64,000 nucleotides of DNA from NCBI GenBank assembly GCA_947044365.1, contig OX345636.1, forward strand, positions 50,462,746 to 50,526,745. The letters are read 5' to 3'. A model generated the notes under the pieces. It had not been told where the DNA came from. It saw only the letters and a program-made list of their open reading frames with translations, and ran no database searches. Each line of letters begins with the position of its first letter. Within the stretch, counting starts at the first letter, position 1. The DNA is from Petrosia ficiformis. Its lineage: Eukaryota; Porifera; Demospongiae; Haplosclerida; Petrosiidae. The position numbers were made by a program, and so were the translations under genes. Shown here in pieces: positions 23,722 through 35,927 of the stretch.

Positions 23722-24155
23722 CTTAGAGATCATTTAGGTGTAGATGCCATAATTAACGAAGACGTATACATGTGGGTTTTATAAATAGTAACAGATGGTC
23801 AGATAGATAGTTTCACCAATTTAATCAAATGCGTGGTCAACAACTTATTATACTTACCTTTTTAAAGATTCTCACATCATCTTTATACTGTTTCTCTGTT
23901 ATATAATCTTGTGAATGTCATTATGGGCTCCTGTTATCACAAATATTTCCACTTGCCCTCTCAATTAATTAATGAATATACTTGATTGTACAACCAAATT
24001 GGAGTTTGCTTTGTTGGCATGATTAGCTGGTGTAAAATAAATTAAGGTTTTAGTTGCTGTAGTTGATCTACAACTACATCTGTATGGTGAGGTAAATGAC
24101 ACAAATGATAATTAATACAGCTCTTGTAATTTTATGTCAACTTACTTTTCTACAG

Positions 24156-24196
24156 GACAAAGTTTGCCATCAAAGACAAAAGATAATACAGTGTAA
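24156..24196 (+). CDS. Preferred terminal exon of the UBA-domain gene
   Basis: The best acceptor in the region (CTTACTTTTCTACAG) followed in phase 1 by QSLPSKTKDNTV and TAA. With the preceding exon the protein would end GQSLPSKTKDNTV. It is short, and chosen over 23400 only for its pyrimidine tract, so the real 3' end needs transcript data. Confidence 0.4.
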
Positions 24197-24199
24197 TAA

Positions 24200-25975
24200 T
24201 TACAATTCTAATAACAATTACTGTATGAATATATAATAACATGTTTAGCTGTATAAGAACTTGCTAGTGCAAATCCTTATTCATAACCATTGGTGAAATT
24301 AACATTGTGGCAGAGGAGGACAATGCATCTATATGAGGCATTCCCACACCAATTTATCTACCAAACTGTTTGGATAATCCGGCATCTATGTCACCTTGTT
24401 ATAACTTCATTATAAAAATAGTTGACAGCATCACTTGCAATATTTTGGCTTATTTTGCATGTCAAGCCCTTGCCTACTCATTTACGGAATCCTAATTACA
24501 CCCTTGGTAGCATTCATTATCACATATGGCATAGTGTAACATCAATCATCTAAAATACTATACTTATATTTTTTTGTGTGATGTTATATTGTTTGTTAAC
24601 TTCTCTTTGTTTGTTTATTATTGCAGGAAACAGAGTAGCACTCATAAAGATGTTGACAATCCAATTCAAGATTCTCATCCAAAGAATGAAAAACATGAAA
24701 AGGAGATGCAAGCAAGAGAAGATAAAAAACAACAATAAGGGTAGCTATATTGCCCTTGCTAGAAATTACTTTACTTTGGCTGATTTTTAATCTATCCACA
24801 CAAATTATTTTATTGCTAAAAGTATAATAATTACGCTGATTAGTAGTTAGCTTTAAAATGAAAGTTGTTAAGAAAATTAATATTCATAATTTCTGTTTCA
24901 GAAACAGGTATTAGGTACTCATTCAAAAAATGACAAGAATAATATAAATATTTTATATAACTACATTTAAAATAATGAAGGAACATGCAAAGGAATCAAC
25001 GCTGAAAAGGCATGCAAAATGTTGAAAACATCGGGATGGTACATAGCAACCCTATATGAGAATAGAGCTTCTTTGTGCTTTTGTTTTACTACATTTTTGT
25101 ATATTTGTTGTTAATATGTGGAAGTGTTGACCTCCAATCTTGTTTGTGTGCTTTTCAGTTCTACATTTTTTTATAATTAAAAATTGTTGCCTGATATTTT
25201 ATTCTAGTGTCAGCAAACCATGCACACACATAAAAATTATTAGCTATAAAACAGTTATTACTAATTTACATTTAATTTATAATAAGCACTAGTAAAATTT
25301 AGACTGCATGCAGACCACCATATTCACTGCAAAAAAAAAAGTCATTTCAAACCGATCAAGTTAATTTAACTTGTTTTGTATCTTGCTATTGTAACTGCAT
25401 AGTGTTGTTGTAACTTCTCTTTTGTTATAATAATCAGTTGAAGTCAGAATACCCTTGTTCAGTTGAAACAACTGTAACTCTGTGCTGTCAACATAATGGT
25501 GTATGGCTGTTTTAATGAATCAATGTAGTTATAAACATTATGTATTACTTCAAGAATAAATGGTGGTTTAAATAACTGTAATTGCGCGCAATTTGTTAAT
25601 ATAATTACTATAACTAAATTAACAACAGTTGTTTAAAATGAAATCATCATGCATATGGTTAAAACAAGAGAATTAATCGAAATGAAGTCAAAGTAACTAT
25701 AATAAAACACATTTGTATTAACAAATTTTTAAATTGTAAATAACATGACATGCAACTTGAAACATTTGTCATTTAAACACATAATTCTCTGCATTACTTT
25801 TTACATGCAGGCTTTCAGGACATGCAGATGTTAACGTTGCTTTCGGAATTTTTGCATTTGATTTTTTATCTTGGTAATGGTATAGATATGATATTATCAA
25901 GTACAAATTTAAAAACTTCAATGGTCATCTTAATAATAATAATAATAATAATAATGGTTATATATATGTACATGT
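24200..25975. other. AT-rich region, weak exon-like fragments
   Basis: At 24627 after TTATTGCAG one frame reads KQSSTHKDVDNPIQDSHPKN then EKHEKEMQAREDKKQQ and a stop: hydrophilic and possibly a third alternative end, but its phase does not fit the known exons. A shorter GTHSKNDKNN run follows at about 24925. A TAA microsatellite is at 25931-25955. Nothing else is supported. Confidence 0.4.
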
Positions 25976-25979
25976 ATGT

Positions 25980-27035
25980 GAAAAGTAATAGGTTATTTTA
26001 ACCTTCAGTTGTTTACAGTAGTTTCAATACAATGGTATACTTTCCTCCATGCTGATTTATTTTTCCTCCTATATAGGTAATGGTTACAAATCGCAGTTCA
26101 TTTGATCTTGACTAGTATAAAGTACATGTCATAATATGACAAGGCATATGGTAACAAACATATCATTTAACACAATGTATATAGCATAGCATAGTATTAT
26201 AGGTACAACCTGTGGTGTATTATTAGTATTCCAATTCCAACATAAGCGAAAACAACAAGCTCATTCCAGAGTAATTATTAATTAATATCAGTATGTACAT
26301 GAATTTGTACTTATAATAGCAAATAACATGTGATGTGCTCCACAGATATTGAAAAGTCAGCACATGTATGTAGGGGGATTTGCATTTTTAAAGTACATGT
26401 ATATTGTATTAATTTTTTTGCCATTCTTTATTATGCCATGTACTTTATACTAGTCATTAGAGATCAAAATGAAAAGAAATAAATAGCTATCTTGTAACAT
26501 TATCTAGCTAGACAAGAAAGCAGCATTGATTTATATAGTCCCAGGAGGAAGTGAAACTCATGTAACCAAATGAAGCTTAAAATAACCCATTCATTTTTTA
26601 CAGCACATAGCATGGAAATCCCATAGTATACTAGTAATTACATACATGTGCTAACTCTCAAATATCTGTGGAGTATATACGACAAATGTTATTTGCTATT
26701 ATAAGTGCAAATACGTGCACATTATGGAATGGAATGAGCAGCAAGTATGTAACATCCGTTGTTTTCAAAGATGTTACAATAGCAATACTAATAATACACA
26801 ACAGGTTGTACCTATATGCTACATATATAGCTATATTGTGTTATTATGTTTGTTAATGTATGCTTTATTATGAGATGTACTTTATACTAGTCAATATAGA
26901 TCAAGATCAAATGAACTGTAAATTGTAAATATTACCTAGTGGGATAAACAAATTAGCATTGAGGAAAATAGAATTGCATTGAAACTCCTGTAACCAACTG
27001 AAAGTCATAATAACCTGTTACTTTTTACAGTGTAT
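25980..27035. mobile_element. Nested foldback element (FB2 family)
   Basis: Large inverted repeat. The left end (AAGTAATAGGTTATTTTAAC) and right end (ATAACCTGTTACTTTTTACAG) match, and internal landmarks recur inverted: GTACAACCTGTGGTGTATTA at about 26203 against AATACACAACAGGTTGTAC at about 26792, and TATAATAGCAAATAACATGT against its inverse near 26685. The centre (about 26400-26640) contains an extra partial copy of the right end. Related sequence occurs at 52.9-53.4, 56.2-57.3 and 61.6-61.8 kb. No coding capacity. Confidence 0.7.
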
Positions 27036-27189
27036 GCAAGTAAGTTAATTGTAACATTCTTGTTCTAAATGGCATTTGAGAGAAATAATCTGCCAGCTTC
27101 ATTTCCAAATGCTTTTCTTGTATGATACACACTAATCTTTGATTTCATTTACATGCACTAAATGACAATCTACACATGGTTCAAGGACA

Positions 27190-28500
27190 TAAGAATAAGA
27201 GGTAACGAGAGTAAAACTGTGTCGAATAAGCTGGAACTAAGAAAATTATCTGAAATTAGATAAATATCAATCACCTTAGCAAACGAAGGCACCCCATATT
27301 CATTAACACTGACAAGAAGAAAACAATCATTAGTACGATATTCATTATGACCTGTAATCTTCAGCCATGCAATTGCAAGTCTGGCTATTGTAGATTCCAT
27401 AAGAATTCCAGGAATCTTGGCGGAATTTTTGTGATTAGATCTTCAGTTTCAATAAGCCATACTTAACTGCTGGTGGAACCTCTATAGAAGATACATGCAG
27501 ATTAGCTTGTTTTTAATAACACAACCATCCTTGATGGTGTTTCGTTACTGTTTGTGCAACGTTTTTGAAATTACTCTTTAATCCAGACTGTGTCAATAGG
27601 CTAAGCTTTGCTTCATAGCGCATAGTCCAGCTTCTCACCAAAGGGCCTAGAGCAAGGATTTGAGAAGAATAGTGCACCATGTAGTGCATTTTTGGAATTA
27701 TGTTAACATGAGGGTATAGCTTTTTAAATTTCACGTGGTGCTTTTCAATTAGAACCTGCAAATAAGCTACTGTGCTCTTGGTTACAGTTGGAGACAAGGC
27801 AATGTAAAGAATATCAAGCAATGCAAGGTAGCACTCCCAGTATTCACATTCTTCCGGAATTTTGTCACATATAAGAAGGCAAAACCCTTGCTAACAACGA
27901 CATTCTTGATGCTGATTGTCTGAGTTTTGAATTATTGTCAAATGCAGTGGTGGATAAGGGAACAGGCCTGGATCCTATCTCAGAATAGCCAAAGGCAAAA
28001 CATTGCAATCTTTGAGTGATAGGATCCAATGTAATACATTTCTGTGAAAATAGGTATTTAAGTAAGAGTTTCTATTCAAGAGGAATAACACCTTCTAAAA
28101 GGTCATGCATGAAATCATGGGAAGGGTTTTTGCAGCAACAGAAAAGTGCTTTAAAATCCTCAAAAATAGACCTTCTATTAATGGTAGAATTAGTTGTTCC
28201 ATTTACTTCCTTCAGGGAATCACATTGTTGGCAATGTTTCAAGGCTGTTCTAAGTTCAAATCTTTCTTCAACAAAGTGCAAGGCTATGGTTTCTTTTGTA
28301 GCCATGCACGAACGACAAATTCTTAATGCCCATGACGTGGATTCTTTGAAACCTCCTAATTGGTGACTTGCTAATGTACCAGCAATCACAGCTAATAAAG
28401 CTCCCAAGAAAGTTATTCTATGACCATCTATAGTAATCGTAAGACCACTCTCTGTTAGTTTATTTATATCTTATATACAAAGGGCTGCAAATTCTATCAA
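27190..28500 (-). mobile_element. EnSpm/CACTA-like transposase relic
   Basis: Broken gene on the minus strand. 28500-28072 reads ELIEFAALCI, LTITIDGHRITFLGALLAVI, GGFKESTSWALRICRSCMAT (a Cys pair) and FMHDLLEGVIPLE. Then, in other frames, FAFGYSEIGSRPVPLSTTAF and SASRMSLLARVLPSYM. 27821-27513 gives LYPHVNIIPKMHYMVHYSSQ and GPLVRSWTMRYEAK. 27400-27190 gives WLKITGHNEYRTND. These blocks follow the order of large metazoan CACTA-like transposase proteins as I recall them. Several stops and shifts make it dead. No terminal repeats were found. Confidence 0.65.
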
Positions 28501-28645
28501 TTCCATATTTGTCAATAACACTTGTTGTTGCAACAGTTACTTAAGTACATAGACTTAAAAGAAGATCGAAATCTGATGATTTATTCAATTTAGCAAAATT
28601 TCTAAATTCACTGTGTATGTGCGTAATAATTATATGTAGCACACC

Positions 28646-28675
28646 CCCCCCCCCCCCCCCCCAAAAAAAAAAACA
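28646..28675. repeat. Poly-C / poly-A tract
   Basis: About 18 consecutive C followed by a run of A. The length is likely to be unstable and prone to sequencing error. It lies just outside the CACTA-like relic. Confidence 0.9.
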
Positions 28676-28746
28676 TTATTATTGTGGAATAATAATTATA
28701 TATAGTGTGATAAACTTTTTTCTAACTTGTAATCTTACTTAATTAT

Positions 28747-28815
28747 AGTTTATGGGCCCGCAAGATAATAGGTCAAGGGTGTGCCCCAAGACTAGAGCGG
28801 TATACGCCCATAAAC
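28747..28815. repeat. Short element with inverted ends
   Basis: AGTTTATGGGC at the left and GCCCATAAACT at the right bound a 69-bp GC-richer segment. It looks like a small MITE or hairpin; no target duplication is evident. Confidence 0.55.
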
Positions 28816-29159
28816 TGGTACAGCCACAAAAATGTTATAAAAGTACTATTGCATCACTGTTGTCAAAGCAACAAGACATTTGTAATGAACTAACATGATC
28901 TATATTATAATTTCATTCTTGAATTAGGGACAAGAGGAATTATACCAAGGTTAATAATAATTAAAGTGGGCACATTTGATTAAGTAGGTATCTACCAGTA
29001 CCTCTCGCTGGCTAAAATAATTATTGAATATCTTGTGTTTGCTATTATACTATACTTTCACATAATAATTATTATATCAAAAAGATCTCTATTATTTTTA
29101 CCTTATAATTATTATACATAAAAAAAGAACTCATTAAATTAATAAATTCTTTATTCATC

Positions 29160-29545
29160 TGCAGCCAGGGTTGGGTCAAGCCCTGTAAAAGAGCTTAAGT
29201 ACAAGCCCCTCAAATGTTGTCAAGCCCCAGCCCATCTATGGACTTACTGAAGCCCTTGGTTAAAAGGCTTAAGTCCGAGCTCAAGCCTTTTCTTTGGACA
29301 ATTAGCATCACAATAATATTAGATCTTATGAACATCAATTGTTCAAATCTTGAGTCACTTAGGCGACTGCTGCTGATGACACTGGAATGGTGTCTTTTAT
29401 TAATTAACTGAAAGAAATTTCGTGAACTCAATTAAATACAAGCCCAGTAATTAGCACTTGAGCTTGTAAACAAAAAGGGCTTCAAGCCATTTCAAGGTCT
29501 TGATAAAACTGGGCTTAAGCTTAAGCTCCAAAGGGCTTGACCAGA
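29160..29545. repeat. Repeat rich in CAAGCCC/GGGCTT
   Basis: Begins CCAGGGTTGGGTCAAGCCCTG and ends AAAGGGCTTGACC, with many internal CAAGCC and GGCTTAAG words in both orientations. Probably a MITE-like dispersed repeat. Open frames in it are incidental. Confidence 0.5.
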
Positions 29546-29602
29546 TCAACTACTAGAGCATTAGAATTTGAAATAGGAAATAATTTTTGGGTTTTGAGGA
29601 AG

Positions 29603-29712
29603 GGCACCAATCCCATCAAAAGACACCCTGCACAGGTTGTCAAGGAACCTTTTTTCTGACAATGTTATTCATGAAGAGTGCTTATCAGATACTGATGACA
29701 TTGACTATGATG
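29603..29712 (+). CDS. Possible exon (acidic)
   Basis: Plus-strand frame PIPSKDTLHRLSRNLFSDNV then IHEECLSDTDDIDYDG, ending at a GTTAGC donor. The acceptor is uncertain (TTTTGAGGAAG). The acidic composition and lack of stops look coding, but no partner exon was found. It may be a transposon-gene fragment. Confidence 0.3.
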
Positions 29713-30071
29713 GTTAGCTTACTGCTGTTTCTGTAATAACAACCATTTGACTTCTAATATTTACTTAGCAACTTTATTAACTGCTAATAAGAATCATTCT
29801 GGGATGGGAATTCTTACAAACTATTCACTGCAAACTTTTTCTCCCAAGTGGGCCCAATATGAAGTCTTTGTTGCAAATGGAATGATACATTTTACCAAAA
29901 AAACAGTACTAAAATCAATAATGAATAGAATTTTGCGCAAATTACTATGAGTTGATTATCTGTGCTGGCTTAGCCTGGCTACAACGTCAATTTAATGGGA
30001 TGGAATTGTATAATTAGATACATGTTGTTAGGAGGCATACACATATAAATGTACATTATAAACAAACATAC

Positions 30072-30137
30072 CCCCTGCAGGATAATCATTTATAGGACGT
30101 GAATATGACGGTGGATTGAAGCCAGTACCTCTGTTAT
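30072..30137 (-). CDS. Unrecognised gene, internal exon (minus)
   Basis: A 66-nt exon after GTATACATGTAG with donor GTATGT. Entered in phase 1 it reads NRGTGFNPPSYSRPINDYPA then GG, and ends in phase 1. The entry phase matches the donor at 31796, giving WQIE-DNRGTGF across the junction. Pro/Tyr/Asn-rich and probably disordered. Downstream exons were not located. Confidence 0.55.
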
Positions 30138-30139
30138 CT

Positions 30140-31790
30140 ACATGTATACAAAACAGAAAATTCAGAAATGCTAGAATGTAAACTAATCATTATTATTATA
30201 ATTCAAAATATTAAAGGGCTGAAGACCATCTGTTGGGGTAATTAAAATTCTAGAATTTGTGGGCATGCTTACATGGCCTGTGCCCTCTTAGGGGGTGTTG
30301 GGGCATGCCTACCAGGAAAATGTAAATTAGGATTCACTGAGATTGCTTCTGGTGCAACCTGAGAGCTATAATCAGTAATGTATAGTAGTAATATTATTAT
30401 GTAGTATACTATAATTAATTAGCTACCAAAGTAGATTCAGGCAGCCAATTTTTCCTTTCTATCAATGCCTAGGTAGCCGAACTCGGAGGCAACTTTTTTT
30501 GATCTAGTAACTGTAAGATATAATGGATGATTTATTTACAACTAGTGCTATTAACTGTGATTCAATCCCTTTTTTTCGCCTTTTTGATGGCAAGGCATCT
30601 GTTGAAATACGAAACAACCATAACAGCTAAAAACCCCACATTACATCATTTATCAAGGGGTCCAAACATGTTTTTTTTGTAGGAGCACACAATGCTCAGT
30701 TTAAAATGGCAGTACACGAGTAACAAATATATAGACTCTATTGGTAACTAGCTGTATTCTATTCTTCATACAGTAGAGGTACTTATCAATCATTTTAAAT
30801 GTATTAACAAAAAAAACAGTAAAACAATATAATTAGCTTATCAAGAGGAACTTGTTCAAACTGTTTCTACTGCTTTATACTCATTTCCATTGATCTACCA
30901 CCATGAATAAGTTAAAAAGATCCATTAAGAATACATTAATACAATTTATACACACAAGCGGGTGATAATCAATGTTCTCACTAGCTTGTTTTTAAAGGGC
31001 TAATACAATTTGCAACCTTCTATGTACTTTTGTTATTCGATGAAATCACTGATGTACCCTTCCTACTTTAAATAGGTGAACTCGCTTGTTTTATAAAAGT
31101 GCTATAAAACTGTATTAATACATACAATTTCATGGGTGTGTCATGAATTGATTACATTCCCTTTGAAAATGTATTTCTGGTGAGAACACTGGACTGATAA
31201 TAAGAACATTAAGCACATTTCTAATAGAGCAACACAAAAAAAGTAATTTTTTTTGGAAAAATACTGTCTTTCATTTGGCATTGTTCAGGCCGAAACATCT
31301 TCCCCTTATAAGTCATGGTAATTAGCACATTTTTGGAGCTATCAACCTGATAATATATTTAAAATAAATTTCTAAAACTGCATTTCTGCTTAACAAGCAC
31401 TTAAATGTGCTTCACAAGCACTTTTAATAAAAAGTAGTGAAGCACAAGCACTTACCGAGAACGATGCTCAGGAGTACCTTCAAGCACTGTAAAAAAAATG
31501 TGCTTTAAAGTACTTTTACTTTTAAGCACAAGCACAAGCACATTGGTGCTCACCCTATCTCTGTTGCCCAAAGGTGCTTCAGCTTATGCTAAGAGCACTC
31601 AACTGCACGAGTAGTTCACAGCCTCAAGCACTTTATTGTGTACTTGAGATTATGCTCAAAGTGCTTCTCCCATGTCTGATGGGCAAGGAGTCTAAATGTG
31701 TTAAACCTCATGACTATTCACTCCTTGGCTTCACAACAGAGTTAATAGACTACACTTACATCGCATATACATAGCCCTCAGGAAACAGTA
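30140..31790. other. Intron with AAGCAC-type repeat
   Basis: Intron between the two minus-strand exons. 31380-31640 is dense in AAGCAC/GTGCTT words in both orientations, a low-complexity MITE-like repeat. About 30220-30320 holds a GGCATGC...GGGGCATGCC repeat fragment. No further exon seen. Confidence 0.45.
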
Positions 31791-31795
31791 CTTAC

Positions 31796-31929
31796 CTTCT
31801 ATTTGCCACTTCCTTTCCATAAGTTCATGCATTTTTTTTGCTCCTTGGTCATTTTCTTTCATATGAGTAATTTCTTCATCAATTGCAGTGGCCTCAGATT
31901 CTTTGTCCTCTGGATTCATCATTATTAGT
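31796..31929 (-). CDS. Unrecognised gene, start exon (minus)
   Basis: Exon between TACCTTAG and a consensus donor GTAAGT. Translation from ATG at 31922 or 31919 gives MNPEDKESEATAIDEEITHM, KENDQGAKKMHELMERKWQI and E: highly charged, helical, possibly coiled coil. It ends in phase 1, matching 30072-30137. An upstream non-coding exon is possible at about 32397-32760 (donor GTTAGT, minus). The family is not recognised. Confidence 0.6.
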
Positions 31930-33060
31930 CTAAGGTAAGGGATATCATGAGAGACTGAGAGAGAGAGACTATGATACACATGCATTAGAGAATTGGAAAA
32001 CTGAAAAAAGTGAGGAATTTACATTCTATACGGTAACTACAACACGGGGGGGGGGGGGGGGGGGGGGGCATGTACATAATAATAATTTGGGATACACTGT
32101 TCAGATTATCCATAGTTGCCCTTACAAGAAATAATTATTTTATAATTAATTTTTGTTTCCTAACAACAGTCAGGACGAGGTTGCAAATTATTGTTTGAAT
32201 GCTGGCATTTACATTTTATGTATAATAATACAAGTTACCAAGGTGAGGGGAAATGCCCCCTAAATGTAGCCCTGCAATAACAACAATAAAATTGAAATGT
32301 ACATTATTATTATGCAACACTGTGAACTGTTGTTAACAAAAAAATTAGAACCAAAGGCAAATTTACTGTAACTATAATATCAGCATACCAGGAACTAACC
32401 AAAACTCTTGAACTGACTGAGAGGACGAGAGACACAACCGAGAGAGGGGGCAGGAGAATATCAAGGAGCAATGAATGCTACAACTCAAATCAGATACTTA
32501 ACACACCCGAGGAGTAACTGAATCAAATACTCGACACAACCGAGAGAGAGGGTGGGAGGATATCGAGGAGCAACGGAATGCTACTACTCACAGAAAGAGA
32601 GAGAAAAAGACGAACGGTAGGAGGAACTGCTGAAGGTTGAAGAGACACCAGTAGTGATATTCCAAGGTATTCCAAAGTGTTCGGTTCGGAAGGAGCAGCT
32701 AAAGAGAGAGACCTATACCTGTAGTTTAATATACATACAGGAAATGGGTGCGGCAAAGTAGTAGATCTCTACGTGTGTACGTGTAACGTCAATTTTCATT
32801 GGTCGATTCCACAATTAATACAGAGCATAAATTCATTGCCCTGTTTATTACACTATTGTAAGCTTTATGTTGACAATCTTTTGAAGAATGTAAAGGAACA
32901 TTGAGCCTGCCATGCACAACACATTGACACATAAATTTGTAGCTGTAAGTCGCCTGCAACCTTGAATGTTCTAATGTTTAGAGGCAAAAGTTTGTCCTTA
33001 TAGTAGGTGTGAGGGTTAAATGATAGTGTTGAAATGATACCATACAGTATCCATCAATCT
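31930..33060. other. Intergenic or 5' UTR region with poly-G tract
   Basis: Holds a run of more than 20 G at about 32046-32068, and 32400-32760 with GAGAGAG/CTCTCTC-rich, fairly GC-balanced sequence that may be the minus gene's 5' exon and promoter. Two similar blocks (CACAACCGAGAGAG at about 32432 and 32535) show a local duplication of about 100 bp. Confidence 0.45.
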
Positions 33061-33754
33061 GGCAATTATCAGAGAGTACGGTAGTACTCTCTATGTAGGG
33101 ATGGCACGGAAAAAAAATGGCCGACTACACATTTCAATTGCAAGTGATGAGCTGAAATCTCTGGTAATATATACAAGTAAGTTTTAATACACACATACCT
33201 ATTCATATCTAGTGTTTTTATGACTACCAACACCTTCTAGATGGCCAAAAACTGTCGCTAAGGTAGAGAACCGGCGAGTGGTCAAACTGGCAAAATCTTC
33301 ATCATATTATTATTATTAATATTTTTCAGACAAATCATTTTTTTGTTTGTTGAACTATCACACTGATTCTAGCACAATTCCAGTCGCATCCATAGTAAAA
33401 TTCTGGTCTCAAAGTAGCAAGATGATATCTTTAAATATTATTAATTAAAGAAGACAGTTTCAACGACTACAAACAATGTATCTCAAATCGGACGCCGTTT
33501 TAATTAATGTGGTATTTAATTGCGCATGCGCATTTGTACACCATAACATGGCAGTGATGGCATAGTAATAAAATTTGTGAGGAATGTATTTAAAATAATG
33601 AATATAAAACTTATTAATATTAAAACCATTGTATAATCATATTATATACTATGATAAGCATTGGAATAGTGAAGTTTTGACACAGTGACTGACACTACTT
33701 GTAGGACTGCAAACAGTTCTGTAAGTGAAATAGAGAATAGACATCATCTGTAAG

Positions 33755-34302
33755 CAGTGGCGTAGCCAGACTGTAATTGATACCTGGGCCTGAAAAGAAG
33801 ACAATCGGCTAATTATTTATTCATGATGGGCGTGTCGATTAATAATAGTGACTGAATAACGTAACCAAGAAGTTAATAAACGGAGTGTTCTAGTTATAAT
33901 GCGACATCGTCAGGAACTCCGCCAAGAATTTGTACATGCAACTGTTAAAATCGTCTTTGGTGGTCTGATATCATTACTTTCCAGCTGTATCACTGCTCAT
34001 CAGTTTCACCACTGTGCTGCAGCCTAGTCTCGCGTAGCCAGCCCCTCCCACTCTAGGAGGGGCTGGCTACGCGAGACTAGCTGCATCCTTTGTCGCTTAG
34101 AAGCAGAAGAATCTAACTGATTCACATCTAAACAATCGAAAATAGTCCGCTGTCTACCTTTACTTTGCTACTGAAAGGCCATCACAAATAAACAAACTTT
34201 ACAAGTGTCGGAATAATATTATAATTAATTTTAATAATAATTAGCATAATTAAAATTCGAATTTAATTCTGATGCCCGGGCCAGGGTGTAGCTACGCCAC
34301 TG
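33755..34302. mobile_element. Nested non-autonomous hAT element
   Basis: Ends CAGTGGCGTAGCCAGACTG and, inverted, CAGTGGCGTAGCTACACCC. Flanked by a perfect 8-bp duplication TCTGTAAG (33747-33754 and 34303-34310), so hAT superfamily. No ORF. It contains its own perfect palindrome at 34024-34080. Confidence 0.9.
34024..34080. repeat. Perfect 25-bp-arm palindrome
   Basis: Arms CTAGTCTCGCGTAGCCAGCC plus CCTCC and their exact inverse, with a 7-base spacer. The CGCG..GCCAG core recurs in the palindrome at 41578-41618, so this is a small foldback family. Confidence 0.9.
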
Positions 34303-34774
34303 TCTGTAAGTAAAAGAGAATGATAATCAATTCATAAATAATTGATATATATAAAAGACTGACCTTCATTGATGAACAAAGTTTATGAATGAATGATATG
34401 ATATATAACTTACACCAGTACTTCTACAATCTACAAAAAATATTCACACAATTCAGGAAAAAAAAGCAATGAAAACAAGAATAATAAAAAACATTTCCAA
34501 TAAAAATGAAAGAAGATGTAGGGATGTCAAAACCCAAAAAGCATGCGAACAAGGTTAGGTGGGACCCAAAATTAAACAAACCACTTCCATATAACCCTAC
34601 ATAAGTACAGCTCTTCGTATTTTGCTTTATAGTGGTTTAAGTACTTATGTAGGTTATATGGAAGTGGTTTGTTTAAATTTGGGTTCCACCTAACCTTGTT
34701 CGCATGCTTTTTGGGTTTTGACATCCCTACATCTTCTTTCATTTTTATTGGAAATGTTTTTTATTATTCTTGTG

Positions 34775-35555
34775 TTATAAGTAAGGGCAACTGTGGACAA
34801 TCTAAAGTATATATACACTGATCAGATTGTTTTGACATATTGGGTCTCATCAGCACAGTGTATCTCAAATTCACAATACATTGTTACAATGATGCAAATT
34901 AAATGTATGTTATAAATTATAATAACTATTATGAATAATTTTCTAGTACCTCAAAAGGTACTACTAAAGGATACTAAAAGAGGTTTCAGAATTAGACTTC
35001 AATGACAAACAGCTATAATGCAAAACTGAAATACTCTATGCCATTAGCTGTATCAAATAACATTCTTCACCATCTCTAGTACAGTCAGTACCTCCCAGAA
35101 TCAAAGTAGAATGTGCTGTAGTAAATGGAGGTAGACAACATAATTGTATATATACATGTCATGTAATTATGTAGCTAACAGTTCTTTTCATTATATTCAA
35201 CTAATTTCTATGTTCAAAAATAAAAGATCATATATAACAAATATCATTATAATTATATTGTACATGTAGTACCATGCTGTAGTGATGCAAGATACTCCAC
35301 CTTTTCGTCTGCTATATATTATTTTTGCTACATAGAGAGAAAAGAGGTGGTTGGGCATTAATAAGTTGATTTGTGAACTTTCACGTCTATTTTTCCCTGC
35401 TTAATTATTTCTCTATGATAAATCATTATTAATATAATTATTATTATGAAATGATGTACATGTAACACTCAGTGAAATAATTTAAGTCACTATCAACACT
35501 TGAAAAATGAACAAGTAGAGGAATAATCTATCATGTATATCTATCATATGTAATA
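34775..35555. other. No gene seen
   Basis: AT-rich sequence after FB1 copy C. No coding signal, element end or notable repeat that I can support. Confidence 0.4.
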
Positions 35556-35559
35556 TATA

Positions 35560-35883
35560 TAGTATGCTAAGAGGTCCTATATACAAAATATAGGACCTGA
35601 GTTTGTGTCCAAGGATGAGATATAGCCCGAGCCTGCGAGGGATATCACATCCGAGAACACAAAACAAGGATCCTATATTCAGTGTATAGGACCTATTAGC
35701 ATACTATATACAATATATTGTATGATGGTGTCATCTCCTGCATAGTGTGCACATGGAAGGTCTATATACAATATATAGGACTCAGAGATGATGTCACCAT
35801 CATACTATATACATATATATTATATAATTATATATACATGTATATAATATACATACATATATAATTATATATATATGTATGTA

Positions 35884-35927
<44 letters not shown>

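Larger units (their letters stand above)
33069..34772 (+). mobile_element. FB1 foldback element, copy C
   Basis: Same ends and orientation as copies A and B, enlarged by a nested hAT-type element at 33755-34302. The 3' hairpin spans about 34465-34772. Its arms are C-specific: the GGAAGCTAACTTA block of copy A is replaced by TTAGGTGGGACCC on the left and GGGTTCCACCTAA on the right. Confidence 0.85.

Noticed and set aside
31574..31774. 66-codon ORF
   Set aside because: Lies in the AAGCAC-rich repeat; the Leu/Ser/Cys pattern follows the repeat words.
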